Shown: positions 33,031-43,703 of the stretch, piece after piece
How positions within the stretch are numbered: the first letter of the stretch is position 1
How the letters are laid out: the number at the start of each line of letters is the position of its first letter
The notes under the pieces: model-generated
What the model was told of the DNA's origin: nothing
What the model saw: the letters and a program-made list of their open reading frames with translations, nothing else
Databases searched by the model: none
DNA from: Panax quinquefolius
Taxonomy: Eukaryota; Streptophyta; Magnoliopsida; Apiales; Araliaceae
Direction: 5' to 3'
Length of the DNA: 64,000 nt
Assembly (NCBI GenBank): GCA_020205615.1
Contig: CM035162.1
Coordinates: 45,870,464-45,934,463 of the forward strand
Program-made: the position numbers and the translations under genes

Positions 33031-33612
33031 ACCTCGGGATTTTTATTTGTCCCTTTTCTATTCTTGTCTTTTGGTGTTCTCATGTTAGGTGAAATTTATT
33101 TGAAAAAACAAGTTGTGAAAAGGTCCGACATTTATATGTCAACGATTGGACTGTAAGAGACGCCAATTGGTTTTTTAAATGGTTGTACCAACACAACCGA
33201 GAAAAGATTTGCACATTGACCCAGTGATGTGACAATGCTTAACAGGTCTGTGAAACCGAGATTCATTAGGGTCCGGGGACTTGCTTATGCGGAGGGAAGG
33301 TGTTAGGCACCCCCCCGACATCCGTGTTGCCACGGTGATCGCCACTTTTCAATTAAACTGTTATATGAATATGTGTGTGTGTGTGTGTGTGGATCAATGT
33401 GCAATTACTTGGAAGTAGTGCTATGCCTCGTTTGCACCTATACATAAAGGGTTTGAATTTATGTAAAAATTCTGTTTTAAACAAGATATAGCAGTGATGT
33501 TTTATAAAAAGAGGTTTTTCAAACCATTGTGCTCAATAGTAATTGAGGCCTTTGATACTCCCATTTTATTAGGTGTTCGGCTTGATTGCTTTTATTTTCG
33601 AGATGCAAAGCA
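33031..33612. other. Unassigned interval with a (GT)n tract
   Basis: No coding sequence recognised. It holds a GGGGACTTGCTTATGCGGAG segment followed by GAAGGTGTTAGGCACCC (33277-33313), a kind of string I associate with plant retroelement leaders, and a (GT)10-like microsatellite at 33371-33391. Origin not assigned. Confidence 0.5.
33371..33391. repeat. (GT)n microsatellite
   Basis: About ten GT units. Confidence 0.95.
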
Positions 33613-35089
33613 TGTAACAACCCGATATTTTCTATACAAATAAATTAGAAATTTGGTGTCTAATTTTTTATTTATTTATAAATATGGGGAATATGTGCCA
33701 AGATAATGTGTATATGTATTTATGTGATATATTTATTACATGAATGATTTTAAATAATTTTATTTTAGAATTATTGATTGTTATAAACTATATTCTTATC
33801 ATAATTAATTTTATAGTAGAAATGTTAACCAAAGTATGGGGGATAATAGTTTTATCACACATTCATTTGCTAGACATCTTTCATTTCCCTTATCATTCTT
33901 CTTCTTCTTTTCTCCCAAGCTAGCAACATACAAGAGAGAAAAAAGGGAGAGGGTTCGGTTTTTAGTGAGAGAGAGAGAGAGAGGTGTGCTAGTTTGATTA
34001 TGCACCCTAAGCTTATACTCTACTTTGGTAAATCAAGGCAGGTTGCCACTAAATCAAGGTATAACTTAATCTTCATCTTCTTCTTCTACTTTGTATTATA
34101 GCTTGATTTTTTGGGATTATAAACTAATACTCAAGATACCCTAGTTCTACATATCACCATGTATGGAACTAAGTATCTTGAGTGTTAGATCAAAGGTTTA
34201 GAGGAAGGAAATGAGCATATGTTCTCCAAGGGGTGAAACTCTTGTTTTTCTTCCACTAAATCTTGTGTAACTCAAGTTTTACAACTTGGATTTGTGATCC
34301 GTCGAAGGGGGGGTGCTAGATACATGAGTTATCTAGTAAACCCAAGTGGTAGAACACAAATTTAGCAAGTATTGAAGCCATGGGGGCTGTTTTCCCCAAA
34401 ACAGTCCACATAGGGTATTAAGGTTTTAAAACCCTAAAAAACTATTGTCCCCGTTTTTCTTCGGACTATTTCGGACAGTTGCAAGTCTTTTACAAATCTG
34501 GGAAAAATCACAGAGGTACCTTGAGATGTTATCTACGTGTAGAAAAAAGAATGAACACGTTTGAAGTTATAGGTTGTGTGTAATGACTATTTTCGTAAAG
34601 AACCCCTAAATATTAACACCCGAATATCTCACAGTGTATACATGGGAAAAATTTGAAATGTTTACAGTAGGTTCATATATGTTATGAGAGTATACCCTGA
34701 ACATTTCAGATTTTTCTGAGCAAAAATCGATTTATGAAAAATGAAACAAGATCCGAGTGTTTTGGGCACTTTAAAATTAGTAAATCATTTTCTAAAATTC
34801 TAGAAAATTTGGGGGATCATTGTTGGGTCATATAGTGTTCAAATCCAGAAAAGAAGAATTTTTAGAATCAGTTTACTATTTTTCCTAAAAATGATGAAGT
34901 TATGAATAAAAAGAAATAAAAAGTTAAATGATGTCTTAAATAAGAAAATTGTGATTTTAATGCTTGAATACTCCTAATATATAATATTATGACTACTTTA
35001 GGGCATTTTGGTAATTTAAAATAAGAAATATTATTTATGACCTTTTATGGATATTAAATAAGTGGTTTTATAAAGGGTGAACAATTAGA

Positions 35090-35690
35090 ATAAATTGTTT
35101 ATTGATCAAATAAATTATTAAAATGCTATTATGATATTAATAATATTAGAATATGATATTGTTAAGTAAATAAAAATATTAAGATTAAAGCTTCATTAAA
35201 ATACTATTAAATGATTAATAATATTAGATCAAAGTATTAATCTTAGATTAAAATATTATTAATAGATTAATAATATTAAATTAAAGTATTATTGGATGAT
35301 TAAAATATTATTAAGTAAATAATAATATTTGAGATTAAATAAAATATTATTAAAAATGTAATAACATTAGTAAATGAATAAAATATTATTAAATGACTAA
35401 TAATATTAGTAAATGAATAAAATATTAATAATATTGGTAAATGAATAAAAGTATTATAAGTAAGATATTATTAAAGTAATAATATTAATGCATGATTAAA
35501 ATATTATTAAGAGGATTAATAATATTAGTAAAGTATTAAAATATTATTAAGATGTTAATAATATTAGTAAGCGAATAAAAGTATTATTAGTGAACTAATA
35601 ATATTAAGAGGTGAATTAAATATTATCAAGATTAATGATATTAAGTGAATTAAAAATATTTGAAGTTATACTTAATGACTTTTAATATTT
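35090..35690. repeat. Degenerate AT-rich tandem repeat
   Basis: Roughly twenty irregular units of the type AAAATATTATTAA...TTAATAATATTAG, each self-complementary in its AATATTATT/AATAATATT halves. Period is variable, about 25-35 bp. Confidence 0.8.
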
Positions 35691-36893
35691 TAAGAAATAG
35701 TACATTAATATTTTAATATTAATGGTAATTATTTAAAAATGATTTTAAGCGGTTTAAAAATCATTTAAGGGTAATATAAATGTTTTAAAAATATTTTGAC
35801 TTATTATAAATAACTTTAATATTTTGGCAATGGTTTCATTAATAGTTTAATAATAATTAAATGTTAATAGAATTAGTTGATATTTGAATCATTTAATAAT
35901 GATTTCGGTGTTTGAAAATTCATGATAAATTAAAAAATGTTTATTAAGTCATTTAAAATAATATGACTGATACTTACGGATATTGAACGTTGGAATAGAG
36001 TCTTAGACTCGATAATTACCCGATAAAGCTATCGGTACACCGACATGTTTCAGAAATTGAACTTAGATATTTTGACTGTATTAATGTTTGTTTGTGATGC
36101 AATAATTGTTGAACATGTGTGATAATGTGATTAAGTTATGTGCTGACTGCGAAATGCAGTACTATATGTTATTGTATATTGTTTTAATCGAACGAATGAT
36201 CTGATTAATGATAGATCGTGATATAAGAGATAAAACTAAGTTGCATTTTGTAAGCAGCGCATCAGGCAAGTATCCTACCTTTGCATTTTTTTTATGCAAT
36301 TGACATGAGTAAGAATGTTTCATAATTATATTATTACTGTATAGATTATAAATCCTATATTATATATGCTCATTGATTGTCAACATGTTAGTATATGGTA
36401 ATTCAGATATATATTCTGTTCGTTAATTTCTATAAATGGTCATACAAGTGTCCCCACTTGGATAATCATTGCATTTAATCACATGTTGATACACCTTTGT
36501 TAATTACCCGTATACATATATTTTGAATTATATATTATTGTTGAACAAGATAAAACCTTATTATTATCCAACCGAAATGCCTTGGTTTGGAACCCCGACA
36601 AGTATGAACATCCCTTACATGGGAAAAACTTTTATGCACCCAAGGTGGACAGAGTGAACGATAACATCGTTCTTGCATGTAATATTGATCAATACAGATG
36701 AAGTTCTGTTTAACCTTTTCAAAAATGAAAACAATGTTCATAGTATGTCCCCTTAACCCTATTTATAGTCAGTACATAGTTTCAAAATTTTGAAAGAGGG
36801 TTGTTACGTTATTATTATCGTTTCAGATTAATTCACAACTATTGATTTGTTGTAGAAGGATAGTATAAAGAAAATATTTAAATTCTTTCAGCT

Positions 36894-36922
<29 letters not shown>
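36894..36922. repeat. (TA)n microsatellite
   Basis: About 14 TA units in the chromovirus-like LTR. Confidence 0.95.
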
Positions 36923-36924
<2 letters not shown>

Positions 36925-37220
36925 GTTATTACTTGCTGGGCACTCAAATGCTCATCCTTGCTTAATTTAAATATTTTCAGCTAAGTGTGAACAACCTGAA
37001 GGCTTTGTTAAGAACAAGGGAAAGGGAAAGGTTGTTGAATGATTTCAATGTTATCTTATGTAATAGTGTAATATTATTAAGACAATGTTATATATTTATT
37101 ATCATGTATTGTAAAGAATGATTAAAGGTTACATACTTGGGAGCTAGACTCTGATAATTATGTAAATTAAGTTTAAGTATTTTTTATCCTATCCATGCCA
37201 TTGCATTGCATGAATATGAT

Positions 37221-37233
37221 AAAGAAGGGAATC
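37221..37233 (+). other. Tat polypurine tract, left copy
   Basis: AAAGAAGGGAATC directly before TGTAGACACTC. The mirror-image tract lies at about 39636-39648 on the minus strand. Confidence 0.8.
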
Positions 37234-38099
37234 TGTAGACACTCAAAATTTTTTGTATACCTGTTACTAACATTACAGGAGAGCAGAATCGTCTTTCAGA
37301 TATAACCCTGGAAGAAAGCTCAGTTACATCCCGGAGACAACCCTAGGATATTCAATATTACCATCTCAGAGATAACCCCGAGATATCCAGCTCCGTCCCA
37401 GAAATACCACAGGAAGTTTCAACCTCAAACCCGAAAACAACACCGGGAGTTTCAGTTTCAACCTCGGAAATAACCTTGAGGAATGCAGTTCAAATACCAA
37501 AAATCACACCGGAGAAGACCGTTTCATCTCGGAGATAACACCGAGATACTTAGTCTCAGCCCCAAAAATAACCCCAAGAAAGATAGTGTCAACCTCGGAG
37601 ATAACCCTGAAGCATACAGTTGCAGTTTCAGAGATAACCCCAGAAATTCTTGTTTCAAATTCATGCAAACAACTTCAAACACTTGGCAAAAGCCTTGAGG
37701 CACTCATTCCCAAAGCCTAAAGATAACCCTGGGAAGTGAGGCACACCTCAGAAACAACCCTGAGGACGGTCAACACCTACAATAGTCCAATCTCAGAGAT
37801 AACCCTGAGCAACGACCGCTAAATCAGCTCAAACCGGAGATAACCCCGGTGAAGGGCATAATCATCATTTTTCCATCCCAAACCCATATCGCACCATCTC
37901 AACAACAACATACATACATTCTACATAGCAATGTCCTACAAGAACCAAAGAGCGCCAATCCCGAGTGACTACTGCACAAGACAGCACACCAGAAATAATT
38001 TGAAGCTTGAAGACCTAGGGCATGGTCCCATCTTCCTGACTTCGTACAACTCTAATCTCATGTTATTGTGTAGCTCTCGACAACATCATGCTGTAAAAG
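37234..38099 (+). repeat. Tat LTR, plus-strand copy (5' part)
   Basis: Begins TGTAGACACTCAAAATT after the polypurine tract. Most of it is an array of 31-34-bp units built on CTCGGAGATAACCCCGAG. The match with the inverted partner ends at GCTGTAAAAG (38099); beyond that a 48-bp unit with ATAAACACTCCGGATGT occurs twice (38101 and 38185), then (TA)n. The body of the element this LTR belonged to is not upstream; only about 58 bases of 3' UTR precede it. Confidence 0.8.
37285..37830. repeat. Minisatellite of short imperfect hairpins in the Tat LTR
   Basis: About fifteen diverged units of 31-34 bp, consensus near CAGTTTCAACCTCGGAGATAACC followed by CCGAGA. Each unit contains a small inverted repeat CTCGG...CCGAG around AGATAACC. 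The right arm carries the same array inverted (about 39040-39570). Confidence 0.85.
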
Positions 38100-38239
38100 C
38101 AATAAACACTCCGGATGTAAAATCTAGGCTCATCGGACAAAGTTCGACCACCGTTTATATATAAGTATATATATAAAAGCAGATAAACACTCCGGATGTG
38201 AGTCCAGGCTCAATCGAGGCATAACTCGATAATGTTAGT

Positions 38240-38241
<2 letters not shown>

Positions 38242-38272
<31 letters not shown>
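38242..38272. repeat. (TA)n microsatellite
   Basis: About 15 TA units in the spacer of the large inverted repeat. Confidence 0.95.
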
Positions 38273-38276
<4 letters not shown>

Positions 38277-38583
38277 GAAACAAAAGTCATGGACCAAAGT
38301 CTAGGCATACACACGCAACACGACTCTCAACGTGAAGAACGGTGTGTTCAAAGATGAAGAGAAATGCTTTAAAGTGTGTAAGAAGGCTTATAGTGGACTA
38401 TCAAAGAAGACTTCAATGACTTGAAATGGATAAACACTCGTCTTCCACCGGTAAGAATATAGCAATATATAAGCTCACAAGTGTTTAAAATGAGAAAGCA
38501 CTCAGTTTATAGTGTGTTCAAAGAAAATTGGACAGGGCTTCCTCGCCTTTTTCTCTATACAAAATGGCTACCCCAAGCCCTCT

Positions 38584-38591
38584 ATTTATAG
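38584..38591 (-). promoter_or_regulatory. TATA box of the Tat 3' LTR
   Basis: TATAAATA on the minus strand, within a small palindrome CCCTCTATTTATAGAGGG, so the box can be read on both strands. It precedes a leader-like stretch in the U3-R order expected for the minus-strand LTR. Confidence 0.6.
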
Positions 38592-39693
38592 AGGGGGAGA
38601 CGCAGTGTACCCTACGACATACGATGTACTACTCAATTTGCACTGGGTTCATCGGGTTTCATGAGTCCCGTCGTCTCAAAGTACGTGCACGCATGCAACG
38701 TGTTATCTGCTCAAACTTTCAGAACTTCAATCCGGGCATCCGATCGATGTGTATATGACCTTTTACAGCATGATGTTGTTGAGAGCTACACAATGACATG
38801 AGATTAGAGTTGTACGAAGTCAGGAAGATGGGACCATGCCCTAGGTCTTCAAGCTTCAAATTATTTTTGATTGTCTTTGTCTTGTCTTGCGAGTAGTCAC
38901 CGGGATTGGCGCTCTTTGGTTCTTGTAGGACATTGCTGTGTAGAATGTATGTATGTTGTTGTTGAGATGGCGCGATGTGGGTTTGGGATGGCAAAATGAT
39001 TATTATGCCCTTCACCGGGGTTATCGCCGGTTTGAGCTGATTTAGCGGTCGTTGCTCAGGGTTATCTCTGAGATTGGACAATTGCAGGTGTTGACCGTCC
39101 TCAAGGTTGTTTCTAAGGTGTGCCTCACTTCCCAGGGTTATCTTCGGGCTTTGGGAATGAGTGCCTCGGGGATTTTGCCAAGTGTTTGTAGTTGTTTGCA
39201 TGAATTTAAAATAAGAATTTCCGGGGTTATCTCCGGAACTGCAACTGTATGCTTCGGGGTTATCTCTGAGGTTGACACTATCTTTCTTGGGGTTATTTTT
39301 GGGGCTAAGACTAAGTATCTCGGTGTTATATCTGAGATGAAACGGTCTTCTCCGGTGTGAGTTTTGGTATTTGAACTGCATTCCTCAAGGTTATCTCCGA
39401 GGTTGAAACTGAAACTCTCGGTGTTGTTTTCGGGTTTGAGGTTGAAACTTCCTGTGGTATTTCTGGGACGGAGCTGGATATCTCGGGGTTATCTCTGAGA
39501 TGGTAATATTGAATATCCTGTGGTTGTCTCTTGGATGTAATCGAGAGCTATCTTCCGGTGGTTATATCTCGAAAGACGATTCTCGCCTCCCGTAATGTTA
39601 GTAATGTATATCTGTGAAAATTTCGAGTGTCTACAGATTCCCTTCTTTATCATATTCATGCAATGCAATGGCATGGATAGGATAAAAAATACT

Positions 39694-41361
39694 AGACACT
39701 TGAAATGTAACAAGGTAATCATGATGCAATGTACAACAACATGATGCAAATGTATATGGTTTGTTAGATTGTTCTCCAACACGGTGGGATGATTGCCGAC
39801 TCCCCTTGACTTCTACCAGGATCAGACATATCTCTCATGTACAAGAGACTCTGTGGGGATGCATTTGTTCTGTTCAGGATATGTATAACATATTCCATCA
39901 TTGGTCCTCCCCCGATGAGAATGTTCTATTGGAGTTACTGCCAACAGTCTGTGTTGTCAGGATTGCCTGACCCTCGCTGCAATGTATATCAACGGATGAA
40001 ATCCCTGCTGGGGATAAATGCCAAGGCTACTTGACCTTTGTTGATGTGTGCATCAACTGATGAAATCATCGGATGACTTCCGACGCTTCGATGGGTTTAA
40101 CTTCCATCGGCTGAAATAACGTCAAGGTTGCTTGACCTTCGTTAACATGTGCATCAATGGATGAAATGTGTGATACCCCCGCTGAGGACGCGAACTTAAG
40201 AATACGTGATGGCCCCACCAGGGATGTGTTCTTTTGAATGCGTGATGCCCCCACCGGGGAATTGTACTTTTGAATGCGTGATGCCCACGCCGAGGATGTG
40301 TTCTTTGGAATTATGACCCCAAACTGACGGCATTGGATCTTTATGAGGTATTGCCGAATATGATTTGCAACTGCTAAGATCATCGGTATAGTATACCCTG
40401 TATTTGGGCGAATACCAATGAATGATATGAAAGCCACAATTTGGCCCAGGAAAACTAGGATTTCAGGCTATTCTGCTCAATCGCGTAGCATTTTTATCCC
40501 TGATTTGACCTTTTCAGCTTGTGAGAACTCCTTTGAACCTTGAACTGGACCAAGCTGGAGGGATGGGCCCCACTTAAGGGAGCCGCAGGTACACCTGTAG
40601 CAGCTGTATGTGGACATGCGGCCAGCCATGGATGGCTATTAAGGCTGCAAGTTGCCTTCTTAAGTCATTTTATGTTGTGCTGCGAAGGAAATCTGAGAGC
40701 TCTTCTTGATCTCCGCCGAGTTCTAAGCGTCTTCTGAAAATTCTATCATCGCATAAGTGTTCTACAATCATCTCCGGTAATGTATGCATGCCTTTTTTCT
40801 AGTTTTTATCCGTTGGAAAATAACTTTTTATATGAAATGCGTCTAAACACATAGTAATGAATATGCATGCTCATATGTTTTGATAAAAAATGTTTAACAT
40901 AGTAAATGTTAGTATAAAACTATGCTGAACATTATGGTGTGAAAAAATTGACTTTTGAAACAGTGAAATTGACACCTTTTTCTGCTATTTCTTATCCTAT
41001 TTGAGGACAAATGAGCAAAGGTGGTAATGCAAAGTAATCCTGGTAATTAGGCTACCCTTATGGATTGATGACTTTGACTTTTTAATGCATATATTATTTA
41101 TATGATTGTGGGCAGGTGTGCTACTGAATGGCCACCTAGTCATGCATATGTGCATGTGGATAGTCCTGTTTCTAGAGGAAACTATGGCAAAATTTTTCCA
41201 AAATGTAGGCATTGGGTAGTCATGCATTTTAACTCTATTGTAGACGTATGTTAAAAATAATGCATGTATGCATGTAGTCATAAAATGTATTTTGAAAAGC
41301 TCCAGGTTAGAAAATACCACATCTTTTCTGAGGTGATTTGGAGACTTGTTGTCCAGATATT
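39694..41361. other. Tat 3' region downstream of the antisense genes
   Basis: Mostly non-coding in appearance. Contains a 36-bp tandem repeat (40164-40307) and a stretch of less AT-rich DNA around 40530-40740. The region upstream of the ATG at 41362 would be the promoter and 5' leader of the antisense plant-mobile-domain gene, though I can point to no clear TATA box. Confidence 0.5.
40164..40307 (-). repeat. 36-bp tandem repeat, four units
   Basis: Four units of exactly 36 bp, type GAATGCGTGATGCCCCCACC followed by GGGGATGTGTTCTTTT. Being a multiple of three, the array stays open on the minus strand (40437-40066) and would encode a 12-residue repeat of the form ASRIQKNTSLVG. Whether that frame is ever translated is unknown. 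Confidence 0.85.
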
Positions 41362-43275
41362 ATGGATGCGGATAAGCCGAGTAGTTCCCGCAGGATCACT
41401 TCAGGTGTGTGGAGGAGGGCTTCCAAAGTGACTCGACCCCGTTTAGTTAGACAACCTTGTCGTCTGGCGGAGGTGGTAATTCGTCCTATCCAGGTTGATG
41501 TATCGGATTTCTAGGATGAGGAAGAGGATGTACTGGTAGCGCTACTAGCTCCTGCTGCTCATAATCCTCGTAGGGATTTCCCAGGCATTCAGGTGGCTAT
41601 TCCAGATCTTCTAGGTGATTTGAGTCGCCACCCCTCAGTTTACTTGCATGCAAACAAGGTAAAAGCTGGATTTGATCTTCCTTTTTCCTATTGAGGAGGA
41701 GCAAGAATTTTGACATTGATTTGCATAAAATGCAGGTTCTCGGCTTTACACAGCCTCGAGGAATTGGTTAAGCATACACTCCCTATATTAGGCTCTGCAT
41801 CCAGATTACCGAGGTATAGTGCATGATTGGGGCTTTGGGGAGCTCTTTTCCATTCTACCTCGTCATTGTCCTTGGGGTTACCTCAGGGCATTGTCTGAGC
41901 ACTGGTTTCACCAGACTCAGTCTCTCTATTTGTTGGACTGTGAGGTGATGTTGACGCCGATGGATTAGCGATTTATCACCGGTATGGAGAAGCGCCAATG
42001 CAATGTACGGTGAATATTACCCCGACTACCGTTAGATCCTTGTTGCGAGTTTCGGCTGTGGCGCTCAAGGGTAAGACCGTATGGGTCCTTTGAGCGTAGA
42101 TGCTATGAGTGGGCTATTGAGTGAGCCCATGCCTGCTGATGTGAGAGTCAGGGATCACATTTTTTGGCGATTATTCCTGGTTATCATCGGGGGTTGTTTC
42201 ATAGCAGATAACTCTTCTACGGTGTCATTCGCTTTGATTAGCGCCACGTGGGAGGTGGACCATATTGGAGATTATGACTGAGGTTCCTACACCTTCGCCT
42301 ACTTCCTTAGCGGAATGCGCATGCGTTCGCAGGTGAGGATTTTACCCATTCTTGTTGGTGAGTAGTTCTCTTTTGATTTCTCATGTATAGGTTTAAGAGT
42401 GTTTACTGATAGCAGATGTTTTGCCTTTGTGTTGGCAGTCTTGGGCCTATGAGAGGCTTCCATGTTTGCGTCCTGTGAGTGTGTTAGGTTTAGATACCTA
42501 TCCACGAGGACGGCGATGGCATCACTCCATTTGGGGGGAGGTTTCTGTAGCGGAGGGTTTCACCCATTGTCGACTATAGTTGGAGTTGTTGACAGCTGAT
42601 GTCATCACTTGGGTTCCCTATTCTGGGGAACATTTGACCTTTAAATTTGAGGATGGATTCCCGACTGGTGTCAAGCACGTGATATCCACCCGTAGGATTC
42701 CTCTCTTCACAGATGGAGGATGGGAGCTCTATTTAGGAGAGCGTGCTATTAGGAGCACCATAGGAGAGATTCGTGTACCGATCTTGCCTACTGCCAGGCG
42801 TTATTGACATGTGTTGTAGTCACCCATTGATGGGTATGGACATATATACTTTGTCAGAGGGTTCACATACACAGGATACATTGCATCAATGGTGGTCCCC
42901 TCGTACCATTGGAGCATAGACCCGCGCCACTCAGTTTATGATGGATATGGTTCCTGGATCTGTGATGATGACGGATTGGCTGACCTGTGTCCGAGATCTG
43001 ACTCATTTGACACAGATTAATCGATTGACTTGGCAGTTGGACCGAGCACATTTCTTCATTCGGCACCTGGGTAGAGATCCTTCCGAAGCAGATACTTTTG
43101 ATCCTTCCACCTCAAAGTACCGGCCCCTCAGTGACCCATATATGCTTTGCCAAAGGCAGATCATCCCTCAGATAGGCTCGACATCCCTGTTGATAGAGAT
43201 CTAGTGACTCAAGAGGAGTTACATCATTTTGACACGATTGATGATGTAGATATTGACACCATTGTCTTCTTCTGA
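41362..43275 (+). pseudogene. Plant-mobile-domain (PMD-like) gene, antisense inside the Tat element
   Basis: A gene-like structure on the strand opposite to the Tat pol genes. Exon 1 starts at ATG 41362 (MDADKPSSSRRITSGVWRR) with one TAG, and ends AAG|GTAAAA at 41658. Exon 2 begins after ATGCAG (41736) and contains SEHWFHQTQSLYLLDCEV and MPADVRVRDHIFWRLFLVII. A second intron (42333-42438, GTGAGG...TTGGCAG) joins in frame to SWAYERLPCLRPVSVLG, then LTADVITWVPYSGEHL. WAYE..LP and LTAD..TWxPY are signatures I know from plant mobile domains (PF10536), found in MAIL1-like proteins and transposons. Stops and frameshifts make it a pseudogene. Tat elements are known to carry additional ORFs here. Confidence 0.78.
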
Positions 43276-43703
43276 TGTGTAGTCTCGTTATCTCTTTTGA
43301 TAGGCCTCTGTTAGATATTGGGTGGATGAGCCTCATTCTTTCTATATCTTTTGATAGGCCTTTGTTAGTAGTAGGGCATCTGTGCCCCATTTCCCTGTAC
43401 AGAGATGATGTATGTAGACGATGATGTACTTAGGAATGTATATACTATTTTCCATTCCCTACATCATATTGCCATCTATTATCTATAATGCATGTATCAT
43501 GTTATGAATATGAATGTATGTCTAGAGATATTCAACATTGACCCCTGGATGGTCTTATGATAAGGCCTACACAGATGTCTTCTTTGACAGTCAGCCGCAT
43601 ATATCACACCCTACCAGTGTTGATAGTCTCCCATTTGAGGCCCTGGTATGATAGTATGTCACCTACAGATAGGGTGACTGTACATCAACTATTATAGCAT
43701 TCT
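43276..43703. other. Spacer between the two antisense genes
   Basis: No gene seen. Contains a short duplication with TCTTTTGATAGGCCT...TGTTAG at 43295 and 43347. Probably 3' UTR of the first antisense gene and promoter of the second. Confidence 0.5.

Larger units (their letters stand above)
33613..37175 (+). repeat. Chromovirus-like long LTR, 3' truncated
   Basis: Starts TGTAACAACCCGATATTTTC, similar in form to the LTR start at 1193 (minus). A purine-rich leader lies at 33930-33990, a long AT-repeat zone at 35090-35690, a (TA)n tract at 36894-36922, and a late segment GCTGGGCACTCAAATGCTCATCC with CTAAGTGTGAAC that mirrors the late part of the element B LTR. It stops at about 37175, where Tat 3'-UTR sequence begins. 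No coding sequence is seen; small frames inside are not credible. Confidence 0.6.
38100..39635 (-). repeat. 3' LTR of the Tat element (minus strand)
   Basis: Read on the minus strand it starts TGTAGACACTCG at 39635, runs through the hairpin minisatellite and continues beyond the inverted-repeat arm into a promoter-like part: a TATA box CTATAAATAGAGGG at about 38597-38581, then a leader. The end near 38100-38150 is not sharply defined; a (TA)n tract lies at 38242-38272. The polypurine tract is immediately outside (39648-39636). Confidence 0.75.
37176..39693. repeat. Large inverted repeat of two Tat LTR ends
   Basis: Arms 37176-38099 and 38760-39693 (about 0.92 kb each) are inverted copies with high similarity, separated by about 660 bp. 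The outer 58 bases of each arm are 3'-UTR plus polypurine tract; inside, each arm starts with TGTAGACACTC. Two 3' LTR ends thus face each other. Translated minus-strand reading of the right arm and plus-strand reading of the left arm begin alike (MQFKYQ then SHRRRPFHL), but this reflects the repeat array, not a gene. Confidence 0.93.

Noticed and set aside
33277..33313. GC-richer segment considered as a tRNA or small RNA gene
   Set aside because: No cloverleaf or box A/B pair could be made; the wording resembles common plant retroelement leader sequence.
35090..35690. Possible CRISPR-like or satellite array
   Set aside because: Units are irregular, AT-only and without unique spacers; the context is a plant LTR.
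38719..39381. 220-codon minus-strand frame in the inverted repeat
   Set aside because: Generated by the hairpin minisatellite of the Tat LTR, with no protein-like composition; the plus arm contains the same words interrupted.
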